A DNA stretch of 64,000 bases, from contig NC_084893.1 of NCBI RefSeq assembly GCF_958979055.1, positions 8,869,071-8,933,070 of the forward strand, read 5' to 3'. A model generated the notes under the pieces. The model saw nothing but the letters and a program-made list of their open reading frames with translations. It did no database searches and had not been told where the DNA came from. Shown here piece after piece: positions 1-9,277 of the stretch (its first letter is position 1; each line of letters opens with the position of its first letter). Made by a program: the position numbers and the translations under genes. Source of the DNA: Alnus glutinosa (lineage: Eukaryota; Streptophyta; Magnoliopsida; Fagales; Betulaceae).

Positions 1-114
1 AAATGACAAGCTACAATGTTTACCGTTAGAGGCTACAAAATCTAATCTGTACCAAGAAATAGGTTTTCTCCATTTCATTTGAAATAGATAGGATCCAACC
101 CCATTTCTAAACAC

Positions 115-985
115 TTTAGCTTTGTAGGAGTCAAATTACTAGGAATAAACTATGGTCGAGTAGGCAATATTTTTCATCGTTCTAGAAGGTACTTGATCTG
201 CTAACCTCTCTTAAACTCAATAAAACAAGAATTTACGACACCAATCTTCATGTTTTGATCCTATTTTCCAATTCCAACGTTGAACTCATATTCACAGTTG
301 AAAAAAAATTGCTCGCTCAGTTAATGGACCCAATACAAGCCTTTCAATGTGTTAAAACACATAGTAAACCGAATTTTCGTACTACTAGAATCATTGGCAT
401 AGTAGTAGGAAATGAAATCTTCACCCATGATGATAATACCCTTTTGACGTATCTTGTCCTAGCCATGGTCAACATTCATGGTGCTCTAGTCCAGTTTGGC
501 CTCTAGACTTACACATTCAAGTCTCTATGACTAATTTTCTATAGCTTCTTCAAGAGTTATATCCACCTTCTACTGAGAATTTCGAAAGCAACGTATATAG
601 TACCATTTTAGAACTTATATAATTCTTGTAGAACACCAAAGCTTCCTTTTGGATTAATGCCTATCAATTTCTTTCTTATTGTAAGCACAATCCAAATAGG
701 ATTTCTTTGGATTAGGTTCTGTTTAATTACAACTCAGGAATCATAGACCCATTCACCAACCTACAAAATGATAATATGTTGTATGCTCAAGTAGACGTAT
801 TTATACTACCTATTGCTAGGATGGGCTTTGGTGGAATAGAGGTTCGTGTTTCTAAGAGTGGTTGGCCGTCAAAAGGGTAACCTGGTTTAATTGGTTCAAC
901 CTTAAAGAATGCCAGCACTTACAGTAGAAATTTGGAAGGATATGATTCTTTCTCAATGAAGCTACTCACCCTTAAGCTAAATTCA
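115..985 (+). pseudogene. GH17 glucan endo-1,3-beta-glucosidase pseudogene, copy 1
   Basis: Translated pieces match family 17 beta-1,3-glucanases, which cut callose-type glucans in the cell wall or at plasmodesmata. Recognisable blocks in order are the N-terminal GVKLLGINYG strand, FSNSNVELIFTVE, the proton-donor segment IVVGNEIFTHDD, MVNIHGALVQFGL, and a late VRVSKSGWPSKG block that has Lys where the family has the nucleophile Glu (SETGWPSKG). The frame is broken several times (for example a stop after QFGL near 505). No signal peptide or start codon is seen. Not expected to make an enzyme. Confidence 0.8.
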
Positions 986-1229
986 TGAAGAAGAAAAAAA
1001 ACCTCAAGGCCTGAAAACTTTGAGAGGAAGAATTTTGATAATTTTTGCAATGGAAAATTTTTCAAACAAAAAAGAGAGGTTAAAACGTGCTTCGTCCATG
1101 GTTGGACTGGGAGTGTAAGAGAAAAAAAAAATCATGGAACAAGCACATTTTCTTTGTAAGTGGCAGCATACTCTGAGGTCGAACCAAGTTGATCGGGGTC
1201 TCTTTTTGACGGCTAACCACTGTTAGAAA

Positions 1230-1965
1230 CAAGAATCTCTGTTCCACCAAAGCCTATCCTAGCTATAGGAGATACACTGCATCTACTTGAGCATAAAACA
1301 TCTTATCGTATTATACGTTGGCAGATGGGTCTATGATTCATGAGTTGGAATTAAACAGATCATAATCCAAAGAAATCCTATTTGAATTGTACTTATAAAA
1401 AAAATAATGGATAGGCATTGATCCAAAAGGAAGCTTTTGTGTTCGACATGAATTGTAGAACTACTAACATGGTTCTATATACGTTGCTTTTGAAATTCCG
1501 GGCTGAAGGCAGGTATAACTCTTCAAGAACCTCTAGAGAATTAGGCATAAAGACTTAAGTGTGTAAGTTTAGGCCAAATTGGACTAGAGCACCATGAATG
1601 TTGACCATGACCAAGACAAGATATGTCAAGAGCGTATTATCATCCTGGGTGGAGATTTCATTTCCTACTACTATGGCATTGATTCTAGTGACAGGAAAAT
1701 ATGGCTTGATATGGGTGGTCACCTATTTAAGGGCTTGTATTAGGTCCATTAACTGAGCGAACAGTTTGTTTTCGACTGTGACTACAAGTTCAACGTTGGA
1801 ATTGGTGAATGCAGTCAAAGCAAATGATTGGTGTCATAAATTCTTGTTTTATTGAGTCTAAGAGAGTTTACCAGATTGAGTACCTGATCCGGCAGTGGCA
1901 AATTATTGTCCACTCGACCACCATTGATTCCCAGTGATTTGACTCCTACAAAGCCAAAGTCTATA
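1230..1965 (-). pseudogene. GH17 beta-1,3-glucanase pseudogene, copy 2 (inverted)
   Basis: On the minus strand this is the same glucanase as copy 1, from the late region (near 1240-1330) to the N-terminal GINGG-like block (near 1930). The proton-donor motif VVGNEIST is visible near 1645-1680. Several stops interrupt it. It faces copy 1 tail to tail across a 250-bp spacer, so a transcript through both would fold into a long hairpin with arms of roughly 700 nt. Confidence 0.75.
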
Positions 1966-2204
1966 GAAACGGAATAGGATCCTCTCCATTTAACTTGAAA
2001 TGGAGATGAACTATTTTATGGTTCAAATTAAATTTTACACCATCTAATAGTGTATCTATTACTTATTTTCCCACGTCATTTAACAATTTTAAATGACGTG
2101 TCACAATGTTTACCGTTAGAGGCTACAAAATCTAATCTATACCAAGAAAAAGTTTCTCTCCATTTCATTTGAAACGGATAGGACCCTACTCTATTTCTAA
2201 GCAC

Positions 2205-3015
2205 TTTGGCTTTCTAGGAGTCAAATTACTAGGAATAAACTATGGTCGAGTAGGCAATAATTTTTCGTCGTTCTAGAAGGTACTTGATCTGCTAACCTCT
2301 TTTAAACTCAATAAAACAAGAATTTACGACACCAATCTTCATGTTTTGATCCTATTTGCCAATTCCAACATTTAGCTTGTATTCACGGTAGAAAACATGC
2401 TCACTCCATTAATGGACCCAATACAAGCATTTAAATGTGTAAAAACACATTAAGTTGTATTTTCTTGCTACTAGAATCATTGGCATAGTAGTAGGAAATG
2501 AAACCTTCACCCATGATGATAATACCCTTCTGACGTATCTTGTCCCAGCCATGGTCAGCATTCATGGTGCTCTACTCCAGTTTGGCCTATAGACTTACAC
2601 ATTTAAGTCTCTATGACTAATTCTCATTAGCTTCTTGAAGAGTTATATCCGCCTTCGACCGAGAATTTCAAAAGCAACGTATATAGTATCATGTTGGATC
2701 AATGCCTACCAATTTCTTTTTTATTGTAAGCACAATCCAAAAAGGATTTATTTGGATTAGGTTTTGTTTAATTACAACTCAAGAATCATAGACCCATACA
2801 CTAACCTACAAAATGATAATATGTTGTATGCTCAAGTAGATGCAGTTATACCTCTTATTGCAAGGATGGGCTTTGGTGGAACAAAGGTTCGTGTTTCTAA
2901 GAGTGGTTGGCCATCAAAAGGGGACTCCGGTTAAATTTGTTCAATCTTAGAGAATACTAGCACTTAAAATAGGAATTTGGGAGGATATGATTCTTTCTCA
3001 ATGAAGCTACTCACC
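2205..3015 (+). pseudogene. GH17 beta-1,3-glucanase pseudogene, copy 3
   Basis: Closely similar to copy 1, with the same leader and order of blocks. Compared with copies 1 and 5 it lacks a piece near 2690, where the text runs from the SNVYST equivalent straight into the INAYQFL equivalent. Multiple frame breaks. The following spacer encodes a 63-aa chance frame (3074-3265) that is not glucanase. Confidence 0.75.
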
Positions 3016-3269
3016 CTTAAGCTAAATTCATTAAAAAAAAAAAATCAAGTCCTAAAAACTTTGAGAGGAGGGATTGCTAATTTTTGCAATGGAAACTTTT
3101 TCAAACAAAAAAGAGAGGTTAAAACGTGCTTGTTCCAAGGCTAGACTAGAAGTGTATGAGAAAAAAAAAATCACGGAACAAGCACATTCCATTTGTAAGT
3201 GTCGGCATACTCTGAGATCGATTCAAGTTGACCGGGGTCCCTTTTTGACGGCCAACAACTGTTAGAAAC

Positions 3270-3940
3270 AAGAATCTCTTTTCCACCAAAGCCTATCCTA
3301 GCAATAGGAGATACGCTGCTTCTACTTGAGCATACAACATTTTATCGTATTGTACGTTGGTAGATGGGTCTATGATTCTCGAGTTGGAATTAAACAGAAC
3401 ATAATCCAAAGAAATCCTATTTGAATCGTCCTTATAAAAAAAATAATGGATACACATTGATCCAAAAGGAAGCTTTCATGTTCGACATGAATTGTTGAAG
3501 TACTTACATGGTACTGTATATGTTGCTTTTTAAATTCTTGACCGAAGGCAGATATGACTCTTCAAGCACCTCTAGAAAATTAGGCATAAAGACTTGAATC
3601 TGTAAGTTTAAGCCAAATTGGACTAGAGCACCATGAATGCTAACCATGACTGAGACAAGATACATCAAAAGCATATTATCATCTTGGGTGGAAATTTCAT
3701 TTCCTACTACTATCCCGGTGATTCTAGTGGCAGGAAAATATGGCTCGATATGGGTTGTTTTCAATTCAAGGGATTGTATTGGATCCATTAACTAAGCGAA
3801 CAATTTGTTTTTCAATCGTGACTATGAGTTCAACGTTGGAATTGACGAATGCGGGCAAAACATGAAGATTGGTGTCATAAATTCTTGTTTTATTGAGTTT
3901 AAGAGAGGTTTGTAGATCGAGTACCTTCTAGAACGACAAA
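3270..3940 (-). pseudogene. GH17 beta-1,3-glucanase pseudogene, copy 4 (inverted)
   Basis: Minus-strand copy paired with copy 3. An open stretch at 3504-3788 reads MDPIQSLELKTTHIEPYF, then TRITGIVVGNE, then SIHGALVQFGLNLQIQV, which is the central part of the GH17 barrel including the proton-donor Glu of VGNE. The rest is interrupted by stops. Confidence 0.78.
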
Positions 3941-4124
3941 AACTTATTTCAATTTAAGAGAGGTTAGTAGACCAATATCTAACGGCGTATATATTGATCA
4001 TTTAAAGATTTTAAATGATTCACCACAATGTTTACCGTTAGATGCTACAAAATCTAATCTATACTAAGAAATAGTTTCTCTCCGTTTCATTTGAAATGGA
4101 TAGGATCTTATTCCGTTTCTGACC

Positions 4125-4990
4125 TTAGCTTTCTAGGAGTCAAATTACTGGGAATAAACTATGGTCAAGTTGGCAACAATTTTTCACCGTTCGAGAAGGT
4201 ACTTGATCTTCTATCCTCTCTTAAACTCAATAAAACAAGAATGTATGACATCAATCTTCATGTTTTGACCGCATTCGCCAATTCCAACGTTGAGCTCGTA
4301 TTCACGATCGGAAACGAATTGCTCTCTTAGTTAGTGGACCCAATACAAGCCCTTCAATGGGTAACAACCTATATCAGGCGTATTTTCTAGCCACTGGAAT
4401 CACCGGGATAGCAGTAGGAAATGAAATCTTCACCCACGATGTTAATACCCGCTTGACGTATCTTGTCCCAGGCATGGTCAGCATTCATGGTGCTCTAGTC
4501 CAGTATGGCCTAGATTTACACATTCAAGTCTCTATGCCTAATTCTCTAGTGGTTCTTGAAGAGTCATATCCGCCTTCAGCCGAGAGTTTCAAAAGCAACG
4601 TATATAGTACCATGTTAGAACTTCTACAATATAATTCATGTTGAACACCAAAGCTTCATTTTGGATCAATGCCTATCAATCTTTTGATTGTAAGGACAAT
4701 CCAAATAGGATTTCATTGGATTATGTTCTGTTTAATTACAACTCATGAATCATAAACCCATACATCAACCTACAATATGATAATATGTTGTATGCTCAAG
4801 TAGATGCAGTTGTATTTCCTATTGCTAGGATGAGCTTTGGTGGAATAGAGGTTCGTGTTTGTTGAGACTGGTTGGCTCACAAGAGGACCCCGGTGAAATT
4901 GATTCAACCTTAGAGAATGCTGCTACTTACAGTAGGAATTTGGGAGGATGTGATTATTTCTATACGAACTTACCCACCCTTAAGACAAAG
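4125..4990 (+). pseudogene. GH17 beta-1,3-glucanase pseudogene, copy 5 (best preserved)
   Basis: The best-preserved copy. It reads FLGVKLLGINYGQVGNNFS, then a helix ending SSLKLNKTRMYD, then FANSNVELVFTIGNELLS up to a stop at 4328. A second open stretch (4357-4644) holds GITGIAVGNEIFTHD and SIHGALVQYGLDLHIQVSMP. Near 4860 the ETGW remnant of the nucleophile motif SETGWPSKG is visible, followed by IDSTLENAATYSRNLGGCDY. Full enzymes of this family are about 350-500 aa. It ends in a purine-rich AAG-repeat tail near 4995-5035. Stops and shifts make a functional product unlikely. Confidence 0.82.
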
Positions 4991-5304
4991 TCATTAAAAA
5001 AAAAAAAAAAAAAGGAAGAAAAAGAAGAAGAAGTTAAATGTGCCTTTTCCGTGGCAAGTTTAAGAACAGATAAATCTAACACTTGGTGGGAAACAGTGCT
5101 CTTAAAAAGGTGGATCCGGATTTTCAGACAATAAATTTTGAACTCTTTAACCACCTACTCAAACAGGTAAGTTTCATACGAGAACTCTCACATGTATGAT
5201 TCAATTAATTGGATAACAAATTGTTGGAGGTACGTAACTAAACATTTATTAACTAACAAGCAAAGCATAATTAGCAGTTCAAGCTAAAAGTTTGCAGTAC
5301 TTAC

Positions 5305-5344
5305 TTCGCCGATGAATCACCTCCTGCAGATCTGCTACCTTATC
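5305..5344 (-). other. Possible orphan 40-nt exon
   Basis: The minus strand shows a short open stretch (DKVADLQEVIHRR) bounded by a good acceptor (ttattgcag) and a consensus donor (gtaagtac). No flanking exon that would continue it could be recognised on either side, and the glucanase array begins just beyond. It may be a remnant of a gene cut off by the array, or chance. Confidence 0.25.
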
Positions 5345-6259
5345 CTGCAATAAACAAAGACATAAGTAATCACAATTGCTTCTTTGAAACAAATATAGAA
5401 AAATTATGACGGGAATAATAATTAAACCCAATTAAATAAATAAAAAAAAGGGATTTTTTTTGTTAGTTAATTATTATCATTTTTCAAAAATCCAACGTTG
5501 CCCTAAAATTAGACCTATATAGAACCATTTTTCTGACCGATCTGAATTGAGTGTCATCGATTTCTTTGAACCCCAGAACAGAACAAACTTCATATTAAAC
5601 CTAAGTAACCCAAATCCAAAAGAAAAAGGCCTGAATCCCCAAAGTTTTAGACATAATCTTGCTTCTACGAATTTCCTAGAGAGTCGTAGAGAATTATGGC
5701 TTTCATTACCCTTTTTGTTAATAGAATTAAAAACCCAAAATTAATTATACGATAAAGTGGATGAAATCATATAACAAATAATATAATTCCTGCCTCATAA
5801 TTATTTGTAGAATGGTGTCTGTTGCAGAATATAATCATACATGGACTCTTGCTGTTGACACTGTTAAGCATAATCAATTTTAACAATGTTTTCCCTATTT
5901 CTTTCACACACACACATATATATAATAAAAAAATAGGCAAGTTTAAGTCAAGTTGAAAATCATAAACTAACAAGAAGAGTCTGACAGAGATTAGACAGGA
6001 TGCTGATTGTTGCCTTAAGCCGGCACTTTTCAAGAGCCTAAAGAGATGAAAATGTTAAAACATATTGTAAAGCAAACATCACAAAAATGATCCGGGAGAC
6101 ATTGTTATGCCGACACAGAGAGAGAGAGAGAGAGAGAGAGTTATTTGGAAGAGGAAAGAGCATATAGATATAATGATCGATATAGGAATGGAGGAAAATG
6201 AGGTAGGGATGGAAGGCAGTCGGTTTTCATGATTATATATATATAATAATAAAAAATTA

Positions 6260-6293
<34 letters not shown>

Positions 6294-7073
6294 TTAAGTG
6301 AAGTCCACGTGATCCCAAGGGCCAAGACCCCTTGAGTTTGCTTTTGCTTTAACTGAGTCTAGCATGGAATAGGATGAAAAGGAGGTGGTTAGGTAAAAAA
6401 GTAGGACAAAATTGTTTCAACCTAAATGATGTTACTTAAATGCAGATGTGACTTACACAAATAATGTTCGTAAAACTAAAGGGAGTAATTGCAAAATCAG
6501 TTTAATTATGTGGTTGTTCATAATTACATTTAGCTTCATGTATTATAAAAAGTGGCTAAGAGCTCTTTGTGATAAGCAAAAAAAAAAAAAAAAAAAACAC
6601 TTTAGGGTGGCCGAAAACCACCCCGATACCCTAGCCATTCCCGTTCCATTTAACTTCATGTATTATAAAAAGAGGCTAAGAGTTTCTTGTGGTAAGCTAA
6701 AAAAATAAATAAGTCCTTACACCAAACTTTTGTCTAAATTTTATAGTCTACTCTAGTTGAGTCAAACCAACTGGGTATGACCGTACGGGCCACCCGAAAT
6801 TTTTTTATAGCGAGAAGAATAGAGCTATAGGGAGTTGAGAAGCAAGGTCGTAAGTAAATAAGATAGAAGAAGAGGTGAGAGGAGAAAAGAAAAGAAGATT
6901 TATAAGCCCAATTGTCTAATTTACAATGGTGGCCTGCAATAATTCACAGGCCAGAGATTCAAAACAAAATGAGAGAGAAGAGAGAACCAACACTTGTTCT
7001 TACTTTCCTTTTTGGCACAACCATTAATTCAATTAAAATTTGTGTCCTTTCACATATACTTCTGACAAAGCAA
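5345..7073. other. Intergenic, no gene seen
   Basis: AT-rich sequence with homopolymer runs, a (GA)n tract at 6115-6140 and a 28-bp poly(A) near 6265-6292. Short frames here are low in complexity or lack homology that I recognise. Confidence 0.6.
6529..6704 (+). repeat. Direct repeat of about 57 bp around a GC-richer insert
   Basis: Two near-identical blocks (6529-6587 and 6649-6704), both reading cttcatgtattataaaaag and ending in an A-rich run, flank about 60 bp that includes ggtggccgaaaaccacccc. This could be a tandem duplication or an insertion that copied its target. No gene is implied. Confidence 0.6.
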
Positions 7074-7081
7074 CTTATCAC

Positions 7082-7397
7082 TAGGCTTGGCAATTTTAAC
7101 ACGACCCACGAATCCGGCACGAACACGACACGAATATATAGGGTTTGGGTTTATGCTATAACCCGTTTATGACCCGTCAACCCGTTTATGACACTTTTAT
7201 GACCCGTTAATGACACATTTATGACCCACCAACCTGTTTATGACACGTTTATGACTCATCGACCCGTTTATAATACATTTATGACGCGATAATTACATAT
7301 TTTTTTACCAAATTAGCTAAATGAGTTGACACGCTAACCCGATGAGTTGACACGCCAACCAAATGGGTTAATACGGCAACCCGAATTGCCAAGCCTA
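7082..7397. mobile_element. hAT-type MITE (TAGGCTTGGCAATT family), 316 bp
   Basis: The ends are perfect inverted repeats, taggcttggcaatt and aattgccaagccta, flanked by an exact 8-bp target-site duplication cttatcac (7074-7081 and 7398-7405). Eight-bp duplications and such TIRs are typical of the hAT superfamily. The interior is a string of diverged 'gacccgtttatgac' repeats with no coding capacity. Two larger relatives lie at 24552-25368 and 53831-54714. Confidence 0.9.
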
Positions 7398-7632
7398 CTT
7401 ATCACCACTCTTATAAATGAAGGAAAAAAAAAGAAAAGAAAATAAAAGAAAGGCAAACTTATCCATATATTGAAAGATTCCTAAATAAGCTAAAGGGTCA
7501 GTCAAAAGTTTGAATGCACATTATGCAAAGGAAAAGAACATGTGCAACGGCCACTTTTTCAGTACACCCTACACCCGCTTTAATAATGAATGATTCGCCG
7601 GTGACTCATTTAGTCATGTACATATTTTTATA

Positions 7633-8148
7633 GGGATAATTGTATCACTGATCTTTGAGATTGTCCTAAATTATAAATCACTCTCTGTGGTACAAAAAGT
7701 TCATGGACGGTCCATGTGATAAACTATAATTATGAATCACTTTCTGAACCCGTTTTTCGTCCACCAAGTTAATAGACTTTGTTCGTTTGTCACGTCATAC
7801 CTAATAAGAAATCGACACGTGGCTTCCCCATGCCTAGGGCCACACCCAGACGTAACCGGGCCACCCTCGGTAGCCACTCCTTTGCTATTTTCAATTTTTT
7901 AAAAAAAGAATAAAATATTTTTTAAGTTTTATTTATTCATATTTTTTTATTGTAATGGACACGTGTCGATTTCTTATTGAGTATGACGTAACAAACTAAT
8001 GGAATCTGTTAATTTGGTGGACGGAAAACTGGTTCAGAGAGTGATTCGTAATTGTAGTTTACCACAGGGACCCTTCATAAACTTTTTGTACCACAGGGAG
8101 TGATTTGTAATTTAGGCCAACCCCAAAGACCAATGGTGCAATTATCAC
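7633..8148. mobile_element. Mutator-like foldback MITE, 516 bp
   Basis: Two long terminal inverted repeats of about 200 bp (from gggataattgtatcac, and mirrored to gcaattatcac) surround a short AT-rich centre. The flanks atttttata (7624-7632) and attttcata (8149-8157) match at 8 of 9 bases, the duplication length expected for Mutator-like elements. Both arms carry matching blocks such as tttttgtaccacaggga and cgacacgtgg. No transposase. Confidence 0.82.
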
Positions 8149-8165
8149 ATTTTCATATAATTAAG

Positions 8166-8220
8166 TTTCAAATTTACCATTAAATTTGTATAACCCATAA
8201 ATTTAATGGTAAATTTGAAA
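8166..8220. repeat. Perfect 22-bp inverted repeat with 11-nt loop
   Basis: The arm at 8166-8187 (tttcaaatttaccattaaa then ttt) is the exact reverse complement of 8199-8220, around the loop gtataacccat. It lies just outside the Mutator-like MITE and is AT-rich. Confidence 0.8.
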
Positions 8221-9277
8221 AATGATATATGTAAGATATGTATTTATATCATTTCTAAAAAAAAATGAGATTAACCTTCGACAACATAAAAAGCTATTGA
8301 GTACAATAGCATGCCTAGTTAACACTTATCTTGGCTTAGTCTTCACAAGATCATAGTCAAATTTATATTCTAGTAACTTTGTTAAGTAGTAAAAAATGAG
8401 TATTATTATATAGTACACTTTCTTCTCATCATCTTATTTTATTAGGTTGATGTTGCAGTATTCAACCGTTCTCAAGATCAGTCATTGTTAAAAAAAAGGT
8501 AAGAAGCGATGAATACTATTAACCCCGTAAAATGAGAGTAATGTTTTATTTAAGTATTACTCGATAAAATAAATGAATGGACCAAGAGATAAGAATCCAA
8601 ATAAAGAGAGAGTGAGATTATTGGACTTATTGATTGGGAAAGGTTGGTGCACTCCAGTCTTCTTTCCCCATGAAATGATAAAAACAAGCTTTTGCACATG
8701 GTCTCTCACTATGGACTTAATTGAACCGTGGAAATTAAACCTTTACAAGCACCAATTCACATGGCAAACATTCAAAATACACCAACCGACCTTAATTTGC
8801 CAGAATACATGCATGCTTGTTACACATACATGTACATGCATGTATGTGTTACTATGAATTGTGAGCATGCAGGAAAAGTTGTCTTCTAGTAAATAGTTCC
8901 AACATCATGCAGCGCCTGTGGTATGTGGTGGTAAACGTGCCCGTCCGCGGTCCGCCAATTAACCAATGTGCACTCAGGGTAACATAGCGATGGATCACCG
9001 CTTTCAAGTAAGCTTCCTTATGTGGTTGCGCCTTCTGTTAGCATAATATAAAATTAAATGCTAATTAATAATGTAAGCAGCGGAAAAATTGATCATAAAT
9101 AGCTCCAGTCATTTTTCTCTCAAACGTATGAAGAAATCTATAGCAATAATTAGAAATTCTACAAAATAAATTTAGAGAGAATTTTCTGATCTATGCCTAT
9201 CTAAAGTGCCGTACTGATGGAGTACGTACACAGACGGTATATTTATAGGCTAGATCAGGGACCTCTTCAACAATATT
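8221..9277. other. Intergenic; possible LTR-derived tail near 9037-9277
   Basis: No host gene recognised. A 94-aa frame (8573-8857) has no family signature. The last 240 bp contain, on the minus strand, a TATA-like gcctataaatatacc near 9236-9250, and resemble an LTR that the CACTA element then entered. This is a weak call. Confidence 0.35.

Larger units (their letters stand above)
1..5010. repeat. Tandem array of inverted GH17 pseudogene pairs
   Basis: The stretch repeats with a period of about 2.0 kb. The motif acaatgtttaccgttaga occurs near 16, 2105 and 4027, each time followed by the same leader and a plus-strand glucanase copy. Units 1 and 2 each hold a plus copy, a spacer of about 250 bp and a minus copy; unit 3 holds only the plus copy. 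The two spacers (986-1229 and 3016-3269) are similar to each other and are not glucanase. Seen directly: alternating orientation of five copies. Inference: an inverted pair formed first and was then duplicated in tandem. Confidence 0.85.
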
